Source of the DNA: Ignavibacteria bacterium
Lineage (GTDB): Bacteria; Bacteroidota; Ignavibacteria; Ignavibacteriales; Ignavibacteriaceae
Direction: 5' to 3'
DNA length: 64,000 nt
NCBI GenBank assembly: GCA_017302895.1
Contig: JAFLBV010000002.1
Location: 434,001 to 498,000 of the forward strand
In this document: positions 54,622-64,000 of the stretch, one piece after another
Layout of the letters: every line of letters begins with the position of its first letter
How positions within the stretch are numbered: position 1 is the first letter of the stretch
Notes under the pieces: generated by a model
Told to the model about the DNA's origin: nothing
The model's input: only the letters and a program-made list of their open reading frames with translations
The model's database searches: none
Made by a program: the position numbers and the translations under genes

Positions 54622-56448
54622 TTACTTTTTATTGCCATTTTTAGGGAATTTGACATTAAATACAGAACCTTTACCCAATTCACTTTCCACATTTATTTCA
54701 CCGTTCATTAATCGGGTATATTTTTCGGCAATACTAAGCCCAAGTCCCGAACCCTCATATCCTCTTCCCATCCCCTCACTCGCCTGTCTAAATTCATCCC
54801 AAACCAGTTTTATCTCCTCTACAGACATACCAATTCCGGTATCAATGATCCTGATCAGCCAAAAATCCCCTGATTCATTCAGTTTTACCTGAATACTTCC
54901 TTTTTGAGTAAACTTGATTGCATTATTCAGAAGATTGCTGATCACATTAAGGAACAAATCAGGATCAAGATGGCAAGGGGCCTCTTTTGCCATAGAGTGG
55001 AAAGTTAATTCCAGTCCCTTTTGGCCGGCTGCTGCTGTATAGAGTTTTACTTCTTCTTCGAGGTACTGAACGAGATCAACATCACGAGGTGAGACCGCTA
55101 TTTTTCCTGCGTCATATTTTGATAGATCCAGTATCAGTTTTACGGTCTCTAACAGCCGCAAACCACCTTTGTGAATTGTGTTTATCATTCTGGTAAGATG
55201 CTCATCGTTTTTGAGTTCCTCTCCCAGAATTTCAGAATATCCAAGAATTCCAATTAAGGGGGTCCGAAGTTCATGACTCATATTGGCAAAGAAGTTGGCC
55301 TTTACCCTGTTCATCTCTTCAGCTTTCTCTTTTGCCGCAATCAACTCTTCCAGGTAATTCTTTCTTTGGAGAAAAATGCCGATATGAGTTGCTGCTATAT
55401 TAAGTATATCAACCGTTTTCTGATCAAAGAATTGCGGATTGGTAATATTTTCTACCAATACCAAGCCAATCATCTCTCCTTTTATCACAAGTTTCGTGAA
55501 GGCAATGGAAACAGGAATTAAGCCTGATAAATCACTCCCCTTTTCCGAAACAATTTTATTCAGATGTGGCTGGTTAAGTACTGAATTGTTTTTTTGGTGA
55601 AGGAGAAGATTACAAAGAGTCTGATCATGAGTATGAATTACCGTTTTTTTCATGTTGGAATGTGTGGAATATTCAATAGTCGAGGAACCGGTAATTTTAT
55701 TGTATGAGGCAAGAATGAAACGGTCAAATTCAAGCAGATGTCTTAGCTCTTTTTCCACTACTCCGGCAACTTTTACAGTATCCTGATTAGAGAGAATTAT
55801 ATTGGACATCCTGTATTGCATCGATTGTAACAAAAGAGCTTTTTTTTGTATTGTGATATCTTTTTGTATCCCCCAGTTTCCAATTAGCATCCCGTCTTTT
55901 ATGTTTCCGATTAGGGTATTGCTGAAATATTTAATATTTCCGTCAACATCCAGCTCCTTTGTCTCAAGATTCTCAATTTTGTAATTGGATTTGATAAAGT
56001 CTTCAGTCGCTTTTATGTTTATTGCATCAATTTTATTTCCATAGAGTTCGAGAAGAGTCTTTCCTGTCATTTCAGAAGGGAGTGAATAACCATACAGTTT
56101 TGCCAGTGCAAAATTACTTTCAGTTATCACACCCCGGGTAATGACTTCAGTAACCTGATGCGAAATATTATCTGAAGTGTCAACAGGAGGATGATATTCC
56201 ACATAAAAAATCCCTTCACTCGACTTTCGGAGTAACTCCTGAAATCTCTCTTCACTTTTAATAAGCAATTCTTCAGTTTTTTTTCTCTCGACTATCTCAT
56301 TTTCAAGTTCCCTGTTCGCCCGTTCTATCTCGTCAATATATTTTCTTAAAGAAGGGTAATAACTTTTTCTTGCAGAACTCTCCCCAAGACCGATAATTTT
56401 TTCCCGAAGTTGTTCGAAAGAATCCGACTCTTCAGAGTGATTCTTCAT
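54622..56448 (-). CDS. PAS-GAF sensor histidine kinase
   Basis: 608 aa with no membrane helix, so cytoplasmic. An N-terminal coiled coil (about 35-60) leads to a PAS domain (about 62-200, FQELLRKSSEGIFYVEY), a GAF domain (about 215-355), a HisKA helix with His392 in NMSHELRTPL, and a HATPase domain with NNAIKF (N box), DTGIGM and GSGLGL. No receiver domain and no adjacent response regulator are present, so it is an orphan kinase. Its first 17 bp overlap the end of the Fe-dependent alcohol dehydrogenase gene, so the two are translated together. Confidence 0.9.
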   Translation of the reverse strand: MKNHSEESDSFEQLREKIIGLGESSARKSYYPSLRKYIDEIERANRELENEIVERKKTEELLIKSEERFQELLRKSSEGIFYVEYHPPVDTSDNISHQVTEVITRGVITESNFALAKLYGYSLPSEMTGKTLLELYGNKIDAINIKATEDFIKSNYKIENLETKELDVDGNIKYFSNTLIGNIKDGMLIGNWGIQKDITIQKKALLLQSMQYRMSNIILSNQDTVKVAGVVEKELRHLLEFDRFILASYNKITGSSTIEYSTHSNMKKTVIHTHDQTLCNLLLHQKNNSVLNQPHLNKIVSEKGSDLSGLIPVSIAFTKLVIKGEMIGLVLVENITNPQFFDQKTVDILNIAATHIGIFLQRKNYLEELIAAKEKAEEMNRVKANFFANMSHELRTPLIGILGYSEILGEELKNDEHLTRMINTIHKGGLRLLETVKLILDLSKYDAGKIAVSPRDVDLVQYLEEEVKLYTAAAGQKGLELTFHSMAKEAPCHLDPDLFLNVISNLLNNAIKFTQKGSIQVKLNESGDFWLIRIIDTGIGMSVEEIKLVWDEFRQASEGMGRGYEGSGLGLSIAEKYTRLMNGEINVESELGKGSVFNVKFPKNGNKK

Positions 56449-57583
56449 AAACCGCCTCGATATCTTTTACTGAAGGAATTCTGGGATTTGTTGCCATACA
56501 AGGGTCCTTTATTGCATTTTTTGCGAGACTGGGAATATCTCCGGTTTTGATGGCCTTGCCAGAAAGTGAATCCTTGATTCCTGCGTCTGTCTTAAACTGA
56601 TCGATCGATTCCGTTAGTTTCTTAAGAATCTCCTTTTCAGTCATCCCCCTGATGTCCAGTCCGATTGTTTCGGCGAGAATTTTATACCTGTCAGGGCTTG
56701 CCTTATAATTAAACCTGATCACAGAGTTCAGAAGCATGGCATTGCATTCTCCGTGACTCAAATCTTTCAGCCCACCAAGGCTGTGTGCCATCGCATGAAC
56801 AGCTCCGAGACTTGCGTTTGAAAATGCCAGTCCGGCCTGAAGACTGCCGAGCATTACATTTGTCCTGTACTCCCTGTTATCAGGCTCTAAAAGCACTTTA
56901 TGCAAATTGTTCCAAATTAATTTGATTGCCGCGATAGCATGAATATCCATGATTGGTGAATTGGCAGTAGAGACCAGGGCTTCTACTGCATGCACAAGAG
57001 CATCGATTCCGGTGCAGGCGGTTAAATAATTGTCCATTGTCATGCAGGTGAGCGGATCGATAAGGGCCACATCAGGGACTACGGTCTTGCTGATTATCGC
57101 AAACTTCCTTTTCTCAATTTCATTTGAGATTATTGCAAATTGTGAAACATCTGCTGAAGTACCTGCTGTGGTAGGAATACAGATTATCGGGGGTCCCGGG
57201 ATTGAGACTGCGTCAATTCCCTCAAATCCGGAAACATCACAATTGTTGGTGGTTACAATTCCGATTGCTTTTGCTGCATCCATCGGGCTGCCACCACCCA
57301 CTGCTACAATTATGTCACACTTATTTTCTTTGTAAAACTCCGCTCCCTCCATAACCTGTGAAGACCTGGGATTTGGTCTTATGTTTGAATAGATAGATGG
57401 TTCCAGCCCTTCTTCCATAAGTTTTTCTGAGACAACCCCAGCCCAACCCGCATCCATTACACCCTGATCAGTAACGATCAGCGGTCGATATGATCCAAAA
57501 TTAATCGCATATCGTCCAACCATATCAATGGCACCGGCTCCGAATATGAATTCCGGAGCGACAAATTTCCTGATCTCTTGCAT
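56432..57583 (-). CDS. Iron-containing alcohol dehydrogenase
   Basis: 383 aa, full length for group III Fe-ADHs. The NAD-binding motif is VAVGGGSPMDAAKAIG (about residue 95). The metal ligands are supplied by the Asp in the GIDALVHAVEA region and the histidines in GAVHAMAHSLGG and DLSHGECNA. These enzymes interconvert alcohols and aldehydes (butanol, 1,3-propanediol, lactaldehyde types) with NAD(H). The substrate cannot be told. It is co-transcribed with a sensor kinase whose start it overlaps by 17 bp. Confidence 0.9.
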   Translation of the reverse strand: MQEIRKFVAPEFIFGAGAIDMVGRYAINFGSYRPLIVTDQGVMDAGWAGVVSEKLMEEGLEPSIYSNIRPNPRSSQVMEGAEFYKENKCDIIVAVGGGSPMDAAKAIGIVTTNNCDVSGFEGIDAVSIPGPPIICIPTTAGTSADVSQFAIISNEIEKRKFAIISKTVVPDVALIDPLTCMTMDNYLTACTGIDALVHAVEALVSTANSPIMDIHAIAAIKLIWNNLHKVLLEPDNREYRTNVMLGSLQAGLAFSNASLGAVHAMAHSLGGLKDLSHGECNAMLLNSVIRFNYKASPDRYKILAETIGLDIRGMTEKEILKKLTESIDQFKTDAGIKDSLSGKAIKTGDIPSLAKNAIKDPCMATNPRIPSVKDIEAVYEESL

Positions 57584-57641
57584 TTTTTTCTCTCGAAAAG
57601 ATAATTACACCGCTAAAATAACGGTAATGACCAAAATTCCA

Positions 57642-58283
57642 TTAATACTGTACTTTTGCAGCAGGACAAATGTCCCTCAACACACACTTTTCACATTCGG
57701 GTTTCCTCGCAAAACAAATATTCCTGCCATGTGTAGCAAGCTGATGAGAAAAGAGTACCCAGTCAGATGGATCGAGTAACTCTTTGAGTTGTGCCTCAAT
57801 TTTATCAGGATCAGAACTTTCTACCAGCCCAAGCAAATTTGAGAGTCTCTTAACATGGGTGTCAACGGCGATTGCAGGAATTCCATATGCATTCCCTACC
57901 ACTACCGATGCGGTTTTTCTCCCAACCCCGGGCAACTCCTTAAGGGTGTCAAAATCTGATGGCACTTCCCCGTCAAACTGATCGACTAATATTTCGCAAC
58001 AGTTCTTGATGCTTTTCGCCTTTTGCCTGTAAAATCCTGTGGAAAATATCGCTTTTTCTATCGTTTCAAGAGATGAACCGGCAAAATCCGCAGGTGATTT
58101 GAAATCCCTGAAAAGCTCAGCCGTTACCAGATTAACTCTTGCATCGGTGCATTGAGCTGAAAGAATGGTAGCTATCAAAAGTTCAAAAGGTGAACTGAAA
58201 TTTAGAGCACACACCGCCTCGGGATACTCTTCTTTCATCCTTCTGACAACTTCTTTAGCCCTTGCTTTTTTATCCATATTCAT
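57642..58283 (-). CDS. nth: Endonuclease III
   Basis: 213 aa from the ATG at 58283; an ATG 12 codons upstream (58319) is possible, but the shorter form matches family length. The helix-hairpin-helix LPGVGRKTASVVVGNAYGIPAIAVDTHVKRLSN has the catalytic lysine and aspartate. The 4Fe-4S cluster cysteines are in CFARKPECEKCVLRDIC. It removes oxidised pyrimidines and nicks abasic sites in base-excision repair. It is a single gene, divergent from the membrane protein at 58345. Confidence 0.93.
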   Translation of the reverse strand: MNMDKKARAKEVVRRMKEEYPEAVCALNFSSPFELLIATILSAQCTDARVNLVTAELFRDFKSPADFAGSSLETIEKAIFSTGFYRQKAKSIKNCCEILVDQFDGEVPSDFDTLKELPGVGRKTASVVVGNAYGIPAIAVDTHVKRLSNLLGLVESSDPDKIEAQLKELLDPSDWVLFSHQLATHGRNICFARKPECEKCVLRDICPAAKVQY

Positions 58284-58344
58284 TTTATCTGATTCCAAAA
58301 ATTTTGTAAATTGAATCATACATCAATAATTTTCCCGGAGACCT

Positions 58345-59196
58345 GTGATTGACATTCTTCTTGGTGCATCCAAAAACACCCTTCTTCACCTGATTCTGAT
58401 ATTTGGCTTAACGGGAATCATAACAGTCATGCTCTTTTTATTACAAAGAATGATTTGCATCTCCTTTAATAAAACCACAGGGTGGAAAGGTGTCTACATC
58501 ACCGCATGGATCGGAACCCCTGTTCACGAATTCTCACATGCGTTGTTCTGTGTTATTTTTGGACACAAAATAAATGAAGTTGCTCTCTTTAAACCGGATA
58601 AGGCTTCAGGTGTACTTGGATATGTCACACACAACTACAATCCTAAAAGTATTTACCAGTCAATCGGGAATTTTTTCATAGGTATTGCCCCCCTGCTGGT
58701 GGGAAGTCTTATACTCTTTTTGCTGTTCGACACTTTTTTCCCTGATCAGGCTTCGACTGCCATGAAATCCAACATCAATATTAACAAACTCGATTCGTCC
58801 ATCGGTGAAGTTTTTAAGGAAGTTTATGCGGGAATTGGAACAAATTTCTCAATTCTGCGGGCTTCACTTCTTAAACCCGGCATTCTCGCAATCGCCATCC
58901 TCTATGTCATGACCTCAATCTCTGCCCATATTGCTCCGAGTCATACCGATCTGAAAAATGCACTGCCCGGTTTTGGACTTCTTGCAGGAGTAATATTAAC
59001 ATTTAATTTAGTAGCTGCCTTCATGAAGTTTGACACAACTTTACTAATGAGTAAAATTTCATTGTTCCTGGGAAAATTGCACGGTATTTTACTTTTCGGC
59101 CTTGCTCTTACAATCTTCACTTTTTTACTTTTCTACATACCACTTGCAGTTTACTACCTTTTTAGAAATAAAAGGCTTCTTAACCCGTTTTTTTAA
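58345..59196 (+). CDS. Multi-spanning membrane protein with HExxH motif
   Basis: 283 aa with about five or six membrane helices. HEFSH (about residue 61) lies at the end of a hydrophobic stretch, followed by ALFCVIFGHKINEVALFKP, which resembles M50-like membrane metalloproteases; a second conserved metal ligand cannot be identified with confidence. The start is GTG with CGGAG upstream. It lies divergently next to nth and convergent with hemL. Family not recognised; a proteolytic role is a guess from the motif. Confidence 0.6.
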   Translation: MIDILLGASKNTLLHLILIFGLTGIITVMLFLLQRMICISFNKTTGWKGVYITAWIGTPVHEFSHALFCVIFGHKINEVALFKPDKASGVLGYVTHNYNPKSIYQSIGNFFIGIAPLLVGSLILFLLFDTFFPDQASTAMKSNININKLDSSIGEVFKEVYAGIGTNFSILRASLLKPGILAIAILYVMTSISAHIAPSHTDLKNALPGFGLLAGVILTFNLVAAFMKFDTTLLMSKISLFLGKLHGILLFGLALTIFTFLLFYIPLAVYYLFRNKRLLNPFF

Positions 59197-59215
59197 TCAG
59201 GTTGCAGTTTTTAAG

Positions 59216-59237
59216 AACTGAGGTAAAAACCTCAGTT
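59216..59237. terminator. Hairpin between convergent genes
   Basis: A perfect 9 bp inverted repeat AACTGAGGT/ACCTCAGTT with a four-base loop lies between the convergent membrane protein and hemL genes. Neither side has a clear T-run, so it is a weak or rho-assisted terminator candidate. Confidence 0.45.
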
Positions 59238-59239
59238 CA

Positions 59240-60529
59240 TTAAATAATTTCATTAAGAGTATCGAAATGGGCTTTCACAGTCCTGTCGATATCTTCTTCG
59301 CTAAGAGCTGTACTCAAGAACCACGATTCAAATTGTGCAGGTGGAAGATAAATCCCCCTGTCGAGCATTCCGTGGAAAAACTTTGCGTAAAGAGCAGTAT
59401 CAGATTTGACAGCTGTATCAAAATCGTAAACAGGAGATTCCGTGAAAAACATGCTGATCATCGATCCGATCCTGTTTATTCTGTAGCTTCTTCCAAGTTT
59501 ATCAAGATTCTCTCTGAATCCTGTCTCCAACCGGTCAGTTCTGTCTTCCAAAAGGTTGTAAATTCCGGGATTTTCCTTTATGTGTGAAAGAGCCGCGTAA
59601 CCTGCTGCCATTGCAAGTGGATTTCCGCTAAGGGTTCCTGCCTGATATACAGGGCCGAGAGGAGCCAACTTTTCCATAATCTCTTTTTTACCACCAAATG
59701 CTCCAACCGGAAGTCCTCCACCAATAATTTTACCAAAAGTCGTAAGATCAGGAGTTATTCCAAATACTTCCTGTGCACCACCTGCAGCGAGGCGGAACCC
59801 GGTCATAACTTCATCAAGTATAAAAACTATTCCCTCTTCACTGCACAGTTCGCGAAGTCCGTTTATAAAATCCTCTGTCGGTATTACAACGCCCATATTT
59901 CCAACCACCGGCTCAAGGATCAGCGCAGCCACTTCATTTTTATTGTTTTTTACGATCTCCTTAACATTATCAAGGTCGTTATATCTGGCTATCAGAGTAT
60001 CTGAAGCAGTCCCTTTGGTAACACCCGGACTGTTCGGTTCGCCGAGTGTAAGGGCACCACTGCCCGCTTTAATCAGGAAAAAGTCCGCATGACCATGGTA
60101 GCAGCCCTCAAATTTAATTATCTTTTCCCGTCCGGTAAATCCTCTTGCAACCCTGACTGCACTCATGGTCGCTTCGGTACCCGAATTCACCATTCGTACC
60201 ATTTCAACAGATGGTACCATTGAAGTTATTAGCTCAGCCATCCTGACTTCCATTTCAGTGGGTGCACCAAAACTTGACCCGTTCTCAAGAGCGTCAATCA
60301 CTGCCTTTTTAATAAAAGGAGGGTTATGCCCAAAAATGTGCGGTCCCCAACTTCCGATGTAATCTATATATTCATTTCCATCAACATCGAACAGTCTGGA
60401 GCCTTCACCGCGAGCCATGAAAACAGGATTGCCACCGACCGATTTGAATGCCCGTACAGGTGAGTTCACACCGCCGGGGATAAAATTTTTAGCCTGCTCA
60501 AAAAGTTCTTTGCTTCTTCTAATTTCCAT
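59240..60529 (-). CDS. hemL: Glutamate-1-semialdehyde 2,1-aminomutase
   Basis: 429 aa from the ATG at 60529; a TTG six codons upstream is less likely. The family start is RSKELFEQAKNFIPGGVNSPVRAF. The PLP lysine lies in TTFGKIIGGGLPVGAFGG and the LYHGH-like motif is CYHGHADFF. It converts glutamate-1-semialdehyde to 5-aminolevulinate, the C5 route to heme. It lies 21 bp after hemB, so they form an operon. Confidence 0.95.
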   Translation of the reverse strand: MEIRRSKELFEQAKNFIPGGVNSPVRAFKSVGGNPVFMARGEGSRLFDVDGNEYIDYIGSWGPHIFGHNPPFIKKAVIDALENGSSFGAPTEMEVRMAELITSMVPSVEMVRMVNSGTEATMSAVRVARGFTGREKIIKFEGCYHGHADFFLIKAGSGALTLGEPNSPGVTKGTASDTLIARYNDLDNVKEIVKNNKNEVAALILEPVVGNMGVVIPTEDFINGLRELCSEEGIVFILDEVMTGFRLAAGGAQEVFGITPDLTTFGKIIGGGLPVGAFGGKKEIMEKLAPLGPVYQAGTLSGNPLAMAAGYAALSHIKENPGIYNLLEDRTDRLETGFRENLDKLGRSYRINRIGSMISMFFTESPVYDFDTAVKSDTALYAKFFHGMLDRGIYLPPAQFESWFLSTALSEEDIDRTVKAHFDTLNEII

Positions 60530-60550
60530 TAAAAAACTGCCTTTCAAATA

Positions 60551-61570
<1,020 letters not shown>

Positions 61571-61633
61571 TTAAAAAATCACAAATTTAAATCTACAACT
61601 ATATAAGGGGCTAATAAAAACTTTTGGCAGGTA

Positions 61634-62149
61634 TTACTGAAAGAAAATTATTTTTTCCATGATTAACTGCTCGACTGTTGTTTTACCCATCGTAAAAGGT
61701 TCTGTCTTCACAGTCTCAAATCCCTGTTTTTTATACCATTTAACGCTTTTTTCATTTTGCGTCATTACACCAAGTGTAACTTTTTCGAAACGGTACTCCA
61801 GAGCAAACTCACAAGCAAAATCAAGGAGCTGTTTTCCAATTCCATTTCCCTGACTTTTTGGAAGAACATACAGTGATATTACAGTGAAAATGTTGTTGTC
61901 ATCATCTCTTCTTAGTCTCATCCAGCCAATTACTTCAACCCCGTCATCATAAACGAAGCACTCCTCGCGGTCAGTATTCAGGATTTCTTTCAATTTCGCA
62001 GCCGAATAATTCTCATCGAGATACGAATCCAAATCCTCTGCAGGGATGTAAGCATATGCATCGTGCCATGTTGTGCGGAGCAGTTCCCTGATTTTATCGA
62101 TATCTTTGTTTTCTGCTGGTCTGATATTGATTACATTCTCGATCGGCAT
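61634..62149 (-). CDS. GNAT-family N-acetyltransferase
   Basis: 171 aa GNAT fold. The acetyl-CoA-binding motif A is VISLYVLPKSQGNGIGKQLLDFA (residues about 90-112), with VTLGVMTQNEKSVKWYKKQGFE as motif B. The substrate (amino acid, peptide or small amine) is not inferable. It stands alone between hemB and the citrate synthase, on the same strand. Confidence 0.88.
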   Translation of the reverse strand: MPIENVINIRPAENKDIDKIRELLRTTWHDAYAYIPAEDLDSYLDENYSAAKLKEILNTDREECFVYDDGVEVIGWMRLRRDDDNNIFTVISLYVLPKSQGNGIGKQLLDFACEFALEYRFEKVTLGVMTQNEKSVKWYKKQGFETVKTEPFTMGKTTVEQLIMEKIIFFQ

Positions 62150-62264
62150 AATAATTTTTCGTTTGAATAATTAAATATTTTTTTCATTTTGCAATATATG
62201 TATTTCCATTTGATTAGAAAATCCACACATTTTGTCTTTTCTAAATCATCAAACATTTAAACTT

Positions 62265-62298
62265 AAAAGAGGCTGCTACAATGCAACAGCCTCTTTTT
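62265..62298. terminator. Rho-independent terminator after citrate synthase
   Basis: Arms GAGGCTG (62269-62275) and CAGCCTC (62287-62293) with AAAA on the left and TTTTT on the right. It lies 33 bp after the citrate synthase stop, and the A/T flanks let it work in both directions. The rest of 62150-62330 shows no gene. Confidence 0.82.
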
Positions 62299-62330
62299 CA
62301 AATTAGCACGAGGTTTTCAGAAAACCCGGT

Positions 62331-63611
62331 TTACTTTATTACCTGACTCTTCAACCATGAAGTGGTAACTGATTTTGGTCGAACGATCGGTAGGCCCATA
62401 GCTCTGTTCATAACCGCTTGTGAGGCTAAACCAATTGATCTTGACAGCGCGAAAATCACGGTATAGTAGGAAAATTCCCTTAGACCGTAATGATACAGGA
62501 GTGAACCTGTAACGGCATCAACATTGGGCCAAGGATTCTGAATTTTGGGGATTCCTTTCAATACTTCAGGCACAACTTCGAAGGTGTTTACAACTGTTTT
62601 GAAAACAGGATCATCGGGACAGTGAACTTTTCCGAATTCAAGAAAAGCTGTAAATCTTGGATCTACAACTCTAAGAACTGCATGGCCATAACCCGGAATC
62701 ACCTGACCTGATGCCAAAGTTTCGTTCACAACCTCTTCAATCTCTTCTTTTGTTGGTGTTCCATTATACTTCTTCATTACATCCAACACCCATTTGAGGG
62801 CTTCCTGATTTGCAAGACCGTGAAGCGGGCCTGCAAGTCCGTTGAATCCTGCAGAGATTGAATAATAGAGATCCGATAACGCCGAGTTCACAATTGAAGC
62901 TGTAAACGAGCTCACATTACCACCTTCATGGTCGGAATGAGCGACGAGAAACAAGGTCATCAATTTCAAAAATTCATCGCCGGAGGCTTCCAATCCCAAC
63001 ATATGAACAAAATCTTCCGAGAGTCTCATATCTGGATCCGGTTGAATCAGTTCACCTTTGTTGTATCTGATTCGGTAAATTGCTGCAGCGATTGCCGGAA
63101 GTTTCGCGATGATATTTAGCGCATCTTCCAGAGTGTACCGCCAGTATTCACTTTTGTGAATTCCTTCATCGTGATGACGGGCGAAAGATGACTCCTTCTG
63201 CATGGAAAGCACCGCTGTCGAAAGCATTGTCATCGGGTGAGAATCTTTAGGCATTGCCTTGAGTATCTCCCAGACATAATACGGGACAAATTTCCTTATT
63301 CTTAGAGCCACCTGAAATTCATGGAGTTCTTCCTCATTTGGCAAATCCCCCGTAAGAAGGAGATAAAACACCTGCACTCCGGTGATATCAGTAAGTTCAG
63401 CAACCGGTTTTCCACGGATTATGAGACCCTGATCCTTGGGAACAACTGAGGTGTCACACCAAAGAGATGTTACTCCGCGCATTCCACCCATTATCTGCGA
63501 AACGGTAATGTCAGAAACTTTTTGATCTCCACTTTCCTTTAAAAATGCTGACATGTCGGAACGCCAGAACTCTATTTTTGCCGCCATTGTATCGAAAATA
63601 TTTGGTGCCAT
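62331..63611 (-). CDS. gltA: Citrate synthase, eukaryote/mitochondrial-like type
   Basis: 426 aa. The catalytic histidines are in HSDHEGGNVSSF and IPGYGHAVLR, with LAGPLHGLANQE between them and the catalytic Asp in NVDAVTGSLLYHYG. The wording of these blocks (MGGMRG, LAGPLHGLANQE, PGYGHAVLR) is that of the mitochondrial enzyme rather than the usual bacterial type I or II forms. It condenses oxaloacetate with acetyl-CoA in the first step of the citric acid cycle. It stands alone, with a terminator on each side. Confidence 0.93.
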   Translation of the reverse strand: MAPNIFDTMAAKIEFWRSDMSAFLKESGDQKVSDITVSQIMGGMRGVTSLWCDTSVVPKDQGLIIRGKPVAELTDITGVQVFYLLLTGDLPNEEELHEFQVALRIRKFVPYYVWEILKAMPKDSHPMTMLSTAVLSMQKESSFARHHDEGIHKSEYWRYTLEDALNIIAKLPAIAAAIYRIRYNKGELIQPDPDMRLSEDFVHMLGLEASGDEFLKLMTLFLVAHSDHEGGNVSSFTASIVNSALSDLYYSISAGFNGLAGPLHGLANQEALKWVLDVMKKYNGTPTKEEIEEVVNETLASGQVIPGYGHAVLRVVDPRFTAFLEFGKVHCPDDPVFKTVVNTFEVVPEVLKGIPKIQNPWPNVDAVTGSLLYHYGLREFSYYTVIFALSRSIGLASQAVMNRAMGLPIVRPKSVTTSWLKSQVIK

Positions 63612-63688
63612 ATGTTCTTTCGAAGTTTATTGGATTTATGATTTAAACATAAACATTTTAATTAATTCATTAATTCAAAATGTTTAAA

Positions 63689-63715
63689 AAACAAGGAGGC
63701 ATCGCCTCCTTGTTT
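63689..63715. terminator. Strong hairpin terminator after htpG
   Basis: A perfect 12 bp inverted repeat, AAACAAGGAGGC and GCCTCCTTGTTT, with an ATC loop. It lies 10 bp after the htpG stop on the minus strand and about 80 bp ahead of citrate synthase. T-rich flanks occur on both sides, so it can act in either direction. Confidence 0.85.
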
Positions 63716-63724
63716 AAAATATCT

Positions 63725-64000
63725 CTATTTTATTATGGTGTACGAACCGGTGAAAGTTTCAAGTATCGAGTTCATCTCCTTCACAAGCACAAAAGGATCT
63801 TTTAGATCACCCGACCCGAGCTCTGCGGAAAGGTAAAGCACATTCACAACTCTCGGAATAACCGGAGATTTTTTGTCTCCCTTATAAATGTTGAGAAGGT
63901 TCCTGATCACGGCACTGTTCTTGTTTATCTCCATAACTTTGGAGGCACCAAAAGAATCAAACATCGGATTGCTTCCTTTCATCATGCGTCTGAAAGATGC
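63725..64000 (-). CDS. htpG: Chaperone HtpG (Hsp90), C-terminal end only
   Basis: About 92 codons of the 3' end; the gene runs off the right edge of the window, and the reading frame is open there. The tail RVVNVLYLSAELGSGDLKDPFVLVKEMNSIL matches the C-terminal dimerisation region of bacterial Hsp90 (compare [23 protein letters not shown] in Escherichia coli HtpG), and ASKVMEINKNSAVIRNLL matches the FELNPDHxLVKR segment. HtpG is a cytosolic ATP-dependent chaperone. The identification rests on this one domain. Confidence 0.75.
   Translation of the reverse strand, partial: ASFRRMMKGSNPMFDSFGASKVMEINKNSAVIRNLLNIYKGDKKSPVIPRVVNVLYLSAELGSGDLKDPFVLVKEMNSILETFTGSYTIIK

Noticed and set aside
63661-63676. 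ATTAATTC repeats considered as a CRISPR or tandem repeat
   Set aside because: Two short AT-rich copies only, with no spacers and no cas genes in the window.

Overview
The window looks like a chromosomal segment of a Gram-negative member of the Fibrobacteres-Chlorobi-Bacteroidetes group, most likely an Ignavibacteria-type organism. The support is parts of a type IX secretion system (T9SS: PorU, PorV, a PorQ-like protein), secreted proteins with YPNPFNPST-style C-terminal sorting domains, an outer-membrane biogenesis operon (uppS-bamA-skp-skp-lpxD), C5-pathway heme genes and a chemoreceptor. The lineage is inferred from gene content only. Coding density is very high, with many 1-17 bp overlaps. 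There is no IS element, prophage, CRISPR array or rRNA. One tRNA gene (His) is present. The one well-resolved promoter (lexA) has a classical TTGACA / 17 bp / TATATT layout.

Layout. 1-1649: end of a secreted S9 peptidase. 1701-5875 (minus): hisS-hutH-PLP deaminase operon. 5985-10536: hemolysin-III/PAQR protein, a T9SS cargo protein, tRNA-His on the minus strand, a lipoprotein and a secreted esterase. 10568-12416 (plus): queE-queD-truA. 12413-17836 (minus): uppS-bamA-skp-skp-lpxD. 17997-19359 (minus): lexA with a stand-alone WYL-domain protein and an unknown protein. 19519-23129 (plus): surE, a von Willebrand-like membrane protein and comF. 23130-27586 (minus): argS, rsfS, a LytR_C protein, panD and a PorQ-like protein. 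27660-33234: a signalling group with a receiver-histidine kinase hybrid, an NMT1/THI5-like binding protein translationally coupled to a chemoreceptor, and a cyclic-nucleotide-gated-type K+ channel. 33240-54393 (minus): a long co-oriented run with ruvX, rsh, TPR, CoA-disulfide-reductase-like, der, SGNH/MBOAT acetylation pair, DUF5683-like, peptidase/beta-propeller/barrel fusion, a degenerate M6-type peptidase with sorting domain, porV and porU. 54622-58283 (minus): PAS/GAF histidine kinase, Fe-alcohol dehydrogenase, nth. 58345: membrane HExxH protein. 59240-61534: hemL, hemB. 61634-64000: GNAT acetyltransferase, eukaryote-like citrate synthase, and the C-terminus of htpG.

The most striking signal is a matched pair. 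The tRNA-His gene lacks the near-universal G-1:C73 identity pair (it has T at -1, A73 and a G1.U72 wobble), and the HisRS 3 kb away is the long form with a non-canonical motif-2 loop. This is the combination known from one alphaproteobacterial clade. Next are the SOS-type lexA operon with an 18 bp palindrome filling the promoter spacer and two small uncharacterised companions, and the T9SS-linked block in which a catalytically dead M6-like secreted protein is followed 9 bp later by an outer-membrane peptidase/beta-propeller/barrel fusion.
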